Shown here: one piece after another, positions 14,080 to 21,267 of the stretch
Position numbering within the stretch: the stretch's first letter is position 1
Layout: every line of letters starts with the position of its first letter
Source of the DNA: Planctomycetaceae bacterium UBA2972
GTDB taxonomy: Bacteria > Planctomycetota > Planctomycetia > Pirellulales > Pirellulaceae
Reading direction: 5' to 3'
Assembly: GCA_002348315.1 (NCBI GenBank)
Contig: DEAW01000235.1
Location: forward strand, 63,408 to 84,674
DNA: 21,267 nucleotides
The notes under the pieces: generated by a model
Database searches by the model: none
What the model saw: the letters and a program-made list of their open reading frames with translations, nothing else
Told to the model about the DNA's origin: nothing
Translations under genes and position numbers: made by a program

Positions 14080-15348
14080 ATGTCAGATGTTGCCAAACTT
14101 TCGATCGGTGAACACGAACTCGAACTCCCTGTCATCGTAGGTACCGAGAACGAGCAAGGGCTTGATATCAGCAAGCTGCGTGGGATGACTGGGATCATTA
14201 CGCTTGATGAAGGATTTGTGAATACAGGTTCGACTCAAAGTGCCATCACCTTTTTGGATGGTGAAAAAGGAATTCTCCGATATCGAGGCTACGCGATCGA
14301 AGAAATCTGCAAGAAGTGTGACTTCATCGATTCCACTTTATTGTTGTTAAACGGCGAGCTTCCCTCGGATGAACAACGTGAGACATTTCGTCAGGCTGTG
14401 ATCTCTGATATGCAGTTGCCCGAAGGCATGGTTAAGTTGATTTCGGCTTTTCCACGTGAAGCCCACCCGATGGCCATGCTGGCTGCTTGTGTCAACGCGT
14501 TGTCGACTCATCATCAGGATCAGGTTGATCCGCTCGATGCGCAACAGGTTCAGAATTCAACCCAACGGTTGATTGCAACGCTACCGACCATCGCGGCTTA
14601 TATTCATCGCCATCGTACAGGACAGGAATTTGTGGCTCCCAATGCGGAGCTAGGCTACGTTGAGAATTTCCTCACCATGATGTTCGCTGATGAACAGGGA
14701 CACTATGAAGTGGATTCAGACTTCGTGGATGCACTCAATCTACTTCTGATCGTCCATCTCGATCACGAACAAAACTGTAGCACCTCGACAGTGCGAGTTG
14801 TTGGTTCAGCCAATACCAACCTTTATGCTTCCATTGCTGCCGGAGTTTGTGCTCTCTGGGGACCGCTGCATGGTGGTGCCAATGAAGCCTGTGTAAATAT
14901 GCTTTCTCAAATTGCTGAGGATGATGGCGATGTGGCAAAGTATGTTGGCATGGCCAAAGATAAACAGGACGGTTTCCGTCTGATGGGATTCGGCCATCGA
15001 GTTTATAAAAACTACGACCCTCGGGCACGCATTATCAAAAGTGCCTGCGACGTCTTGCTGGAGAAACTCGACCTGGATGATCCACTTTTTGAAATCGCAC
15101 AAGCACTCGAAAAAGTAGCATTGGAAGACGAGTATTTTGTTGCTCGGAAACTCTACCCAAACGTCGACTTCTATTCAGGTGTCATCTATCGAGCCATCGG
15201 TATTCCTGTCGAGTTATTTACAGTGCTTTTCGCCATGGGGCGTCTGCCAGGCTGGATCGCTCATTGGCAGGAATTACATGCTTCTCCATCGAAACGAATC
15301 TGTCGACCGCGTCAGGTTTATACCGGCCCCGAGCTTCGGGAATTGTAA
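14080..15348 (+). CDS. gltA: Citrate synthase (type II, GltA-like)
   Basis: This 422-residue enzyme condenses acetyl-CoA with oxaloacetate to citrate, the entry step of the TCA cycle. The catalytic triad is visible: His264 in GPLHGGANEA, His306 in GFGHRVYKNYDPRA and Asp363 in NVDFYSG. Also present are the FLDGEKGILRYRGY segment (58-71), HLDHEQNCSTSTVR (226-239) and the C-terminal GWIAHWQE (391-398). The length is close to E. coli GltA (427). The ATG at 14080 is chosen because AAGGA lies at 14066-14070 and the MSDVAKLSIG start resembles the family. An in-frame TTG at 14053 would add nine residues. It is monocistronic by appearance, with a terminator upstream and a hairpin downstream. Confidence 0.96.
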   Translation: MSDVAKLSIGEHELELPVIVGTENEQGLDISKLRGMTGIITLDEGFVNTGSTQSAITFLDGEKGILRYRGYAIEEICKKCDFIDSTLLLLNGELPSDEQRETFRQAVISDMQLPEGMVKLISAFPREAHPMAMLAACVNALSTHHQDQVDPLDAQQVQNSTQRLIATLPTIAAYIHRHRTGQEFVAPNAELGYVENFLTMMFADEQGHYEVDSDFVDALNLLLIVHLDHEQNCSTSTVRVVGSANTNLYASIAAGVCALWGPLHGGANEACVNMLSQIAEDDGDVAKYVGMAKDKQDGFRLMGFGHRVYKNYDPRARIIKSACDVLLEKLDLDDPLFEIAQALEKVALEDEYFVARKLYPNVDFYSGVIYRAIGIPVELFTVLFAMGRLPGWIAHWQELHASPSKRICRPRQVYTGPELREL

Positions 15349-15409
15349 TTCTCATTCTGTTACTACGGATGTTTTCTCACAGAGCTGGCTCAGTCTGTTA
15401 GAAATTGCC

Positions 15410-15428
15410 TAACCGATACAATCGGTTA
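15410..15428 (+). terminator. Perfect 8-bp inverted repeat after citrate synthase
   Basis: TAACCGAT (15410-15417) and ATCGGTTA (15421-15428) flank a 3-nt ACA centre, 61 nt after the citrate synthase stop. Only ATTGTTA follows, so as a terminator it is weak. The symmetric 19-bp site could equally be an operator for the WD40 gene. Confidence 0.45.
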
Positions 15429-15485
15429 ATTGTTACGTCCCTAGCTATTGTGTGTTTATTCGCCACTGCGATTGAATCCGTCGAT

Positions 15486-15537
15486 ACGTAAAAAGAGGTA
15501 CCATTTCCCTCGTTTTACGTTATTGCACGGAAGCAAT
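15486..15537 (+). promoter_or_regulatory. Two tandem stem-loops before the WD40 gene start
   Basis: The first stem is ACGTAAAA (15486-15493) with TTTTACGT (15513-15520), continued after an A-G mismatch by GAGG (15495-15498) with CCTC (15508-15511). The second is ATTGC (15522-15526) with GCAAT (15533-15537), with loop ACGGAA. That loop contains the only purine run resembling an SD before the GTG start at 15542. Translational control by RNA structure is possible. Confidence 0.4.
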
Positions 15538-15541
15538 CAGA

Positions 15542-16564
15542 GTGAAAAAAATCAGGACGTTCCTATATATCGCTACCTTGCTGCTGTTGGTGATTTCCGC
15601 CAGCGCGGAAGACGGGTTTTCCAAAGCGATACCGTTTGACAACGAGCAACCGGTAATAAGCACTGTGAGCCTTCACTCCGAAGGAAAGTTGCTAATTACT
15701 GCCGGTGACGATCATGTCGTACGCGTTTGGGATTTAACCAGTGGAATTCAAACTCACCAACTCCTGGGTCATTCCGGTTGGATTCGTACTTCGGCCTTTG
15801 TCCCGAATTCCACAGAAGTCGTAACCGCCGGTGATGATGGTAAAGTGCTGATGTGGAATGCCGCCAGCGGATCCTTAAGTCGCCAAATTCTCCAACTGGA
15901 TCATACGGTGGCGCGTCTCGTCATTTCACCGGATGCTAGAACACTAGGTCTGGTTGGATTTTCGAATGATATTCTCGTGCTGGAATTAGCTACCGGTAAT
16001 GTTCTGCACAAAATCGATGGGCAGACCGGGGATATGCGAGCCATTGGTTTTTCTGGTTCCGGCAAAGTTTTGGCAACCGGTGGACGGGATGGAACAATCC
16101 GCCTGTGGTCGGTGGACTCGGGTCAGCCACTGGGAGAATTTGTTGCACATCGTCGTCGTGTGCGAGATTTGAAATTCGTTAACGACGATTCCCTGGTTGT
16201 GAGTGTCTCGGATGACCGTACGATGTTCGTTACTAATCTGGAAGACACGGCGGCCAGTTTCCGTATTCCACTCGGCAGTGTGATTCCCTTTGCCATTGCC
16301 GATTGTGGTAACGGCCATGAAGTTGCCGTTGGGGGAACCGATAACCAGGTCTCCGTTTGGGATCTACAAAAACAATCGATTCGCAAAATGTTTAAGGGCC
16401 ATAGCGGTAGTATCACTTCGCTGGACTATATCCCCCGAGCTAATGGGTTGGGTGGATTGCTGGTCTCCGGCAGTTTTGACACTTCCGTACGAACCTGGCC
16501 GCTAGCTCCGGTTCAACCCATTCGAGTCAGAGTAAGTGAACAGCCGACAGCTTCGGCGAAATAA
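15542..16564 (+). CDS. Secreted WD40-repeat beta-propeller protein
   Basis: This 340-residue protein has a signal peptide (residues 1-22, KKIR then a Leu/Ala-rich core, cleavage after ASA). The rest is about seven WD40 blades. They are marked by VRVWDLTSG, VLMWNAASG, ILVLELATG, IRLWSVDSG, MFVTNLEDT, VSVWDLQK and VRTWPLAP, each preceded by a GDD/GGRDG/GTDNQ/GSFDT turn. It begins with GTG. WD40 propellers are protein-interaction platforms, and exported versions are common in planctomycetes. The stop is 8 nt before the start of the 993-residue surface protein gene, so the two are probably co-transcribed and may interact at the cell envelope. No enzyme motif is present. Confidence 0.9.
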   Translation: MKKIRTFLYIATLLLLVISASAEDGFSKAIPFDNEQPVISTVSLHSEGKLLITAGDDHVVRVWDLTSGIQTHQLLGHSGWIRTSAFVPNSTEVVTAGDDGKVLMWNAASGSLSRQILQLDHTVARLVISPDARTLGLVGFSNDILVLELATGNVLHKIDGQTGDMRAIGFSGSGKVLATGGRDGTIRLWSVDSGQPLGEFVAHRRRVRDLKFVNDDSLVVSVSDDRTMFVTNLEDTAASFRIPLGSVIPFAIADCGNGHEVAVGGTDNQVSVWDLQKQSIRKMFKGHSGSITSLDYIPRANGLGGLLVSGSFDTSVRTWPLAPVQPIRVRVSEQPTASAK

Positions 16565-16572
16565 TTGAGCAT

Positions 16573-19554
16573 ATGAAGAAACTAAAAACTACCTTCCATT
16601 CAGTCTGGCGAAACGGTGCTGAGAAACAGCGTCGTTCCACAGAGACGCCATTGGGTGGTTTTGAACTGCTGGAACAACGCTGCCTGTTGGCTGCGGACGT
16701 ACTGCAGTTAGGCGTGGTCTACACCGAAAGTGATCTGGGCTCGGACGCTCGAGGGGATACTCTGGAAATCACGTTTGATCAGGGCGCCGAAAATACAGAA
16801 CTTACCAGACTGATTATTCATGGAGATCATAATGACATTGGCTTCGATGCCGGCGACATTATCTTCGATAATCAGGATGGAGGAATCGGAGCCGATCAGG
16901 CATTTCCGCTCACGATCGCTCAGTTAACGACACAAAATCCAGCAGCATCGGTGACCGCTACAGTGCAGGACGGAAGCAGCGTACTGATTCTGGATTTCCA
17001 ACACTTTGTGGCAGGTGATCGTCTGCTGCTTGAGTTGGATGTGGACGAGGTGGAGATTGCTCTCTCCGGCTCAGATCAGCAAATCAATGAAGGAATTGAT
17101 CCCATTACGTCCGGGATCGAATTTCAAGGCGTGCGGATTGTCGCTGAATTCTCAGCTAATAATTACAGTGATGCTGGCGCTATGGCTGTGTTCCGAAATA
17201 GTTATGACGCCGCATTAACAGAATCAGGTCTTACACTTCCTGCTGATGATGCGAATGGAATGCGTGACCGGACGGCAGCGGCGTTTTTATCGACCTCGCA
17301 AACACCATTACCTGTAAGTATTGCAGGTTCCGTGTTTATGGACGTGAATAATAACCAACATCGAGATCAACAGGATTACGGCATAGCCAATGTACAAATC
17401 GAACTCTGGAAAATCCAACCTCATGGCTACGTTTCGACCGGACAACTCGCGACGACTGATGCGAGTGGTGCGTATGGTTTTAGAGGCCTCGAAGTTGGAA
17501 CGTACGAAGTCAGAGAAGTCCAGCCAGAAGAACTAATCGATAGTGTGGCATTTGCCGGACAATGGCAAGACACGGCGGTTGGGACAGTGCTTGATCCGAA
17601 TACGGTATCCGAGATCGACATAACTGCTGGTGGTAGCGATATCACTCACGTTGATTTTGCAGAAACGGACACGGCTGAAGTTCGAGGTGTCGTTACGGTG
17701 GAAACGGATGAACCGCTCGGCAATGTAACGGTCTCATTAGTATGTAACGACGGAGAATTGATCCAAACAACGCTTACCAATGCAAATGGTGAATACGTTT
17801 TTGAAGAAATACTGCCCGGATCCTGCTGGATTCAGGAAACGACTCCAGTCGGCTACCTCGATGGACCGGATACTCCGGGAACCGTTAACGGCGTGGCTCA
17901 AGGTGATTCCGATGGCGGGGATCGTCTTGGACCGATCGAGTTGGTTGCAGGTGACGAGGCGATCCAATACAACTTCTCTGAAATTCGTCCGGCAGCTATT
18001 TCCGGTGTCGTCTTTCGTGATGGTGATGCATTTGAAGTGCATGACGAACAGGAAATTCGCTTTCGAGGTAACCGTCAGCTGGATGCGGAAGATCAGCGAA
18101 TCTCAGGCGTTTCGATTGTGCTGACAAACACTGAATCCGGTGAACAGTTCACCACGGTAACCGACTACCGCGGTGAGTTCGTTTTTCGAAACATGATTCC
18201 AGGCAGGTATACATTGCAGGAAGTTCAACCGGAAGGGTATTTTGACGGTCCGGACTATGCAGGCAGCGGCGCTGGCAGGGTGGACTCTGCAGCAGATACG
18301 ATTTATGACATCACTCTTGGAGGTGGTGAAGTAGCTACGGATTACCTGTTCAGTGAATATCAGGCAGAAGTCGTTCCGTTAATCGTCCCCACGTCAGCTA
18401 CAAAATTCCCTGTGACAGCGCCGAAAGATAGTCCCTGGGGAGAATCTCCGGATCACGGAGTCGGCACCGTCAAAGCTCCGGAAGGCATTCCAACGCAGCC
18501 GATTGAATTGACGCGACAGGATTTGACTGAAGGCCGGGTCATTCCGATTTATTCAGGGCAAAACACGACTCAGCTCGGGGCAAATTCATGGCACCTCAGT
18601 GTGATCGACGGCGGGAATCCACGAGGCCCACTTCGGCCACAAGCGGCTGGTCAACTAAGTATGGTTTCGACCACTGTAGTGCAGTTTGACGCGCGTTGGA
18701 ATCCTGAAACTATGGACTCAGGAACATGGAGTGCTGTTTCTATTTATGGAGAGCCCATTAATCTGCAATATATCAAAATGGGCGACGCTAGTGTTCAGCC
18801 ACTGACTGGAGATTTCAATGGAGATGGTGTTGCTGATGTCGCTATCTTCGTGGATGGATATTGGTTTATTGATATTAACGGCAACGGAACATGGGACGAA
18901 GAAGATCTCTGGGCGCGGATGGGCAGCCACGAGGATCAACCGGTGGTTGGTGACTGGGATGGAGATGGCAAAGATGATATTGGTGTCTTTGGCTTGCAGT
19001 GGCCGGGCGATAATGCCGTAGTCGAACAGGATCCCGGTTTACCTGATGCGGCAAACAAAATTGTAAAATCACAACCCAAAAACGTACCTCCCAAAGATGC
19101 CCCGGCATCTCGCCGACGCCTGTTGCAAAAGTCCGCTCAGGGACAAGTCCGGGCGGACGTTGTGGATCATGTCTTCCAGTATGGGCGACGTAATGAGATC
19201 GCGGTCGCGGGAGACTGGAACGGAGATGGTGTCGTAAACATCGGAACTTATCGGGACGGTCAGTGGAGATTAGATCTGAATGGAGATGGCCGGATCTCTC
19301 AGGGCGATGCTGTGATTGCGTTTGGTGATTCCGAAGATCTTCCTGTCGTAGGCGACTTTAACGGCGATGGAATTGATGAGCTGGGACTCTATCGAAACGG
19401 TATCTGGAAGATTGATCTAAACGGTGACCGCCATATTGATTCGGTCGATGAAGTATTCCAGCACGGTGGAAACGGGGATACACCCGTCGTTGGCGATTTT
19501 GATGGGGATGGCGTTGATGATATTGCTGTCTACCGTGCGAAAAAAGCCGGGTAG
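16573..19554 (+). CDS. Large surface protein: LEPRxLL-type export motif, SdrD-like B domains, calcium-loop repeats
   Basis: This 993-residue protein lacks a classical signal peptide. It has a basic N-terminus followed by FELLEQRCLLAAD (30-42), a variant of the planctomycete LEPRxLL export/sorting motif. Residues about 43-245 form a strand-rich domain of unknown type. Three SdrD/Cna-B-like domains follow at about 248-365, 368-470 and 474-596. Each has a DASGAYGFRGLEVGTYEVRE-type core (T-x-x-x-G-x-Y-x-F-x-x-L-x-x-G-x-Y). Residues about 600-735 are a linker and an unassigned domain. From 740 to the end is a repeat array with GD-[FW]-[ND]-GDG motifs at 746, 793, 880, 927 and 974, alternating with D-x-N-G-[DN]-G loops that should bind calcium. 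It is probably an adhesin-like or cell-surface scaffold protein. It overlaps no neighbour and ends 15 nt from the convergent 56-residue gene. Confidence 0.9.
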   Translation: MKKLKTTFHSVWRNGAEKQRRSTETPLGGFELLEQRCLLAADVLQLGVVYTESDLGSDARGDTLEITFDQGAENTELTRLIIHGDHNDIGFDAGDIIFDNQDGGIGADQAFPLTIAQLTTQNPAASVTATVQDGSSVLILDFQHFVAGDRLLLELDVDEVEIALSGSDQQINEGIDPITSGIEFQGVRIVAEFSANNYSDAGAMAVFRNSYDAALTESGLTLPADDANGMRDRTAAAFLSTSQTPLPVSIAGSVFMDVNNNQHRDQQDYGIANVQIELWKIQPHGYVSTGQLATTDASGAYGFRGLEVGTYEVREVQPEELIDSVAFAGQWQDTAVGTVLDPNTVSEIDITAGGSDITHVDFAETDTAEVRGVVTVETDEPLGNVTVSLVCNDGELIQTTLTNANGEYVFEEILPGSCWIQETTPVGYLDGPDTPGTVNGVAQGDSDGGDRLGPIELVAGDEAIQYNFSEIRPAAISGVVFRDGDAFEVHDEQEIRFRGNRQLDAEDQRISGVSIVLTNTESGEQFTTVTDYRGEFVFRNMIPGRYTLQEVQPEGYFDGPDYAGSGAGRVDSAADTIYDITLGGGEVATDYLFSEYQAEVVPLIVPTSATKFPVTAPKDSPWGESPDHGVGTVKAPEGIPTQPIELTRQDLTEGRVIPIYSGQNTTQLGANSWHLSVIDGGNPRGPLRPQAAGQLSMVSTTVVQFDARWNPETMDSGTWSAVSIYGEPINLQYIKMGDASVQPLTGDFNGDGVADVAIFVDGYWFIDINGNGTWDEEDLWARMGSHEDQPVVGDWDGDGKDDIGVFGLQWPGDNAVVEQDPGLPDAANKIVKSQPKNVPPKDAPASRRRLLQKSAQGQVRADVVDHVFQYGRRNEIAVAGDWNGDGVVNIGTYRDGQWRLDLNGDGRISQGDAVIAFGDSEDLPVVGDFNGDGIDELGLYRNGIWKIDLNGDRHIDSVDEVFQHGGNGDTPVVGDFDGDGVDDIAVYRAKKAG
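18790..19545 (+). repeat. 47-residue (141-bp) tandem protein repeat array
   Basis: Within the surface protein, the repeat G-D-[FW]-[ND]-G-D-G-x-x-[DN]-[ID]-...-x-x-W-x-[IL]-D-[LI]-N-G recurs every 47 residues: Gly at 746 and 793, then 880, 927 and 974. The 793-880 interval is 87 residues, exactly one period plus a 40-residue Pro/Lys/Arg-rich insertion (about 812-860). At the DNA level the copies are diverged. Confidence 0.8.
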
Positions 19555-19569
19555 TCTGCTCAAACGAGT

Positions 19570-19740
19570 TTAGGAGTTCTTCAATTCCTCAGCTTCGGCT
19601 GTGATTTTAGCTAATTCCGCTTCCAGAGCTTCGAGTTCGCCAGGCTCGTCATTCTGTTGCTTCACACACACGATGCGATGTTGTAGATCTTTCTGTTTCT
19701 TGCGAATGACAGCGAGTCGTTTCTTGGCTTTCTTGTTCAT
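19570..19740 (-). CDS. Small charged coiled-coil protein
   Basis: This 56-residue protein begins MNKKAKKRLAVIRKKQKDLQ and ends ELAKITAEAEELKNS. The N-terminal half is strongly basic and the C-terminal half acidic, with a DEPGE turn in the middle. Both halves are predicted by eye to be helical, consistent with a helical hairpin or short coiled coil. It starts 8 nt after the stop of the membrane-protein gene on the same strand and so is probably translated from the same transcript. No family is recognised and its function is unknown. It is supported by its position in the operon, its clean start and stop, and a composition unlike that of random sequence. Confidence 0.72.
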   Translation of the reverse strand: MNKKAKKRLAVIRKKQKDLQHRIVCVKQQNDEPGELEALEAELAKITAEAEELKNS

Positions 19741-19748
19741 GTTGCCGT

Positions 19749-20303
19749 TTATCCTTGATCGGTGGAATTGATTTGCCCAACGGGGATTTGTTCTGATTGG
19801 TTAGCAGGTGGTTGTACTTCGGATTGTATTGCATCTGAGGTGGGCGTGTTGCGTGGAATTCTGGGAGCAACTTTCATCACACCTGCACACAGGACTACCA
19901 GGATTGCAGCGATCATGTTCAGTTTACCCCACTTAGCTTCCTGCTCCTGAAACTTGATAGCGACTTCACTATGACCGGTGAGCAGCGAACTGACGTAAAA
20001 TACGATTCCTACTAAGATCAATTTTACTGTAAAGGCCGCATGATAGATCGGAGAAGGTTTCGGATCTGCTTTGAAGACGATGTAAACATTATAAAATCCA
20101 CTGACAATAATAATGCCGGCACAAATCATGATGACAAACGCCCAAACGCGTTTGATACGTCCCTTAACTTCAGCCGCATCGTCACTCGTTTTCAAGGCCG
20201 GGATTAACACTAGATTCATAAAGATAGCGCCACCCACTAAAATCACCGCCGGTAAAATGTGGCCCCACCGCGAAAGTAAATTAATGAAGTCTGCTGCTTC
20301 CAT
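19749..20303 (-). CDS. Four-helix integral membrane protein (CopD/DUF-like)
   Basis: This 184-residue protein has four hydrophobic helices at about 13-36, 52-76, 88-108 and 128-146. A hydrophilic Pro/Gln/Ser-rich tail of about 38 residues follows. The first helix, SRWGHILPAVILVGGAIFMNLVLIP, resembles the R-W-x-H-I-x-x-A-x-x-L-V-G-G start of CopD-like and related putative heme/copper membrane families, with His15 possibly functional. This assignment is tentative. It lies 14 nt after the stop of the CCA-adding enzyme gene and 8 nt before the 56-residue gene, all on the minus strand. No other motif is seen. Confidence 0.82.
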   Translation of the reverse strand: MEAADFINLLSRWGHILPAVILVGGAIFMNLVLIPALKTSDDAAEVKGRIKRVWAFVIMICAGIIIVSGFYNVYIVFKADPKPSPIYHAAFTVKLILVGIVFYVSSLLTGHSEVAIKFQEQEAKWGKLNMIAAILVVLCAGVMKVAPRIPRNTPTSDAIQSEVQPPANQSEQIPVGQINSTDQG

Positions 20304-20317
20304 AATTTGTTCAGCTC

Positions 20318-21267
20318 TTACAAATACGACGAATAGATTTCCTGTGCCATTTTTCGAGCATCTTCCGGAGTTGTAATTTCACCCAGTAATTGTGCATCGC
20401 GAACGGCTGCGAGAACCTTAGAGAAAGCCTGCCCGGGTGTCATGCCCAATTCAATCAGGTCGGCTCCCTTTAAAAACGCTTCCGGATTAAGTTCGGTGTG
20501 GCACAGCTGCAGTTTTTGTTCACAGAAGACGATGCCGTCACGACACAAATTAGACGCGGTGGCCAACGCGTCGGCCAGTTGCAATGTCCTCGGTCCCAAG
20601 GGATCAACGAGCAACCGTTGAATCAAGGGCCACGGTTTGTTATGAGCATTCATCAGGTGTTCTACGTTTTGCAACATCCAAAAGACTGCTGTAGCAATGT
20701 CATTGGAGGCCTTCATTGACTTGATGGTCTTGCGTACGTCACCTGCCGGGGATTCTGGAGCAAGGGCTCTGTAAATGGCTGTCAGACTCAATGCGGTATC
20801 ATCAATCGGTAGCCTGGTGAGTAATGCTTTGACCAGTTCGATTGACTGCTCATCGACCATTGTCCCGGGCAGGACGTAAGGCAGGATCCCCGTTTCGTAA
20901 AGCAGTTGGATTCCACGAGTGCGATGAGGGGACGAGATTGTCTTCTGAAGTTCGACAAGGATACGTTCTCGTGATACCTGACTCAAATTGTCGGCATACT
21001 TCCTAACCGCTGACAGAGTATTCGGTTCGATGTCGAATGCAAGCGTCGTGGCAAATCGTATAGCTCGAAAGATACGCAGTTTATCTTCGTCAAACCGTTC
21101 GACAGGATCGCCGATGGCTCGAATAAGCCGACTCTCTAGATCCACTAAGCCACCGACGTAGTCGATAGTTTCCATGGTCGTTGGATCGAGAAACATTCCA
21201 TTGATGGTGAAGTCTCGTCGATGAGCGTCGATTTCCGGAGTACTATAGGTGACGCGATCCGGCCGCC
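20318..21267 (-). CDS. cca: CCA tRNA nucleotidyltransferase, C-terminal part (truncated by the window edge)
   Basis: About 315 C-terminal codons are visible. The gene continues beyond position 21267, so its start is not in the window. The reading frame stays open to the edge, encoding RPDRVTYSTPEIDAHRRDFTINGMFLDP. This is the conserved end of the class II nucleotidyltransferase head domain (RRDFTINGM). It is followed by DYVGGLVDLESRLIRAIGDP and RFDEDKLRIFRAIRFAT, the E-D-x-x-R...RRARF-type nucleotide-recognition helix region. The remainder is the helical RNA-binding body. The enzyme adds or repairs the 3' CCA of tRNA. Some family members act as poly(A) polymerases instead, which cannot be excluded. 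The internal ATG at 21196 lies after the conserved motif and is not the true start. It heads a three-gene minus-strand group. Confidence 0.92.
   Translation of the reverse strand, partial: RPDRVTYSTPEIDAHRRDFTINGMFLDPTTMETIDYVGGLVDLESRLIRAIGDPVERFDEDKLRIFRAIRFATTLAFDIEPNTLSAVRKYADNLSQVSRERILVELQKTISSPHRTRGIQLLYETGILPYVLPGTMVDEQSIELVKALLTRLPIDDTALSLTAIYRALAPESPAGDVRKTIKSMKASNDIATAVFWMLQNVEHLMNAHNKPWPLIQRLLVDPLGPRTLQLADALATASNLCRDGIVFCEQKLQLCHTELNPEAFLKGADLIELGMTPGQAFSKVLAAVRDAQLLGEITTPEDARKMAQEIYSSYL

Overview
The window looks like a piece of a planctomycete chromosome (probably order Planctomycetales). The base composition is mid-range. The signs are a large surface protein with a LEQRCLLAAD export-type motif (a variant of the planctomycete LEPRxLL signature) followed by SdrD-like B domains, a secreted protein with YRP-type repeats, a secreted PQQ-type beta-propeller, a secreted WD40 protein, and a free-standing RNA polymerase alpha-CTD-like protein. 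Shine-Dalgarno sites are weak or absent before many genes. No mobile element, tRNA, rRNA or CRISPR array was seen. The taxonomy is inferred from protein character, not from a marker gene.

Layout. 1-294 is a gene-free leader with several stem-loops and four GTGAGAG heptamers, ahead of a secreted hypothetical protein (295-1287, +). 1349-4687 (-) is a compact cluster: a PQQ-propeller lipoprotein-like/periplasmic protein, then three overlapping genes for a four-helix membrane protein with an arrestin-like tail, a small soluble arrestin-like protein and a P-loop ATPase. 4824-5105 (-) encodes a 93-residue alpha-CTD-like protein with its own SD, a 5' hairpin and a strong intrinsic terminator. Divergent from it on the + strand are a PcrA/UvrD helicase, an Old Yellow Enzyme-type flavin oxidoreductase 2 nt downstream, Mfd, a parvulin-like secreted protein and citrate synthase. 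Next come a secreted WD40 protein and, 8 nt later, the 993-residue surface protein (15542-19554, +). The right end (-) holds a 56-residue coiled-coil protein, a four-helix membrane protein and the C-terminal part of a CCA tRNA nucleotidyltransferase cut by the window edge.

How the genes may work together. Three factors expected to touch RNA polymerase (alpha-CTD-like protein, PcrA/UvrD with a C-terminal Tudor-like domain, Mfd) lie within about 8 kb, and two of them share a 269-bp divergent promoter region. This suggests a transcription/repair neighbourhood. The overlapping membrane-arrestin / arrestin / ATPase trio is the best candidate for an undescribed functional unit. The WD40 and surface-protein genes look like a two-gene envelope operon. 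The remaining genes are ordinary housekeeping functions.
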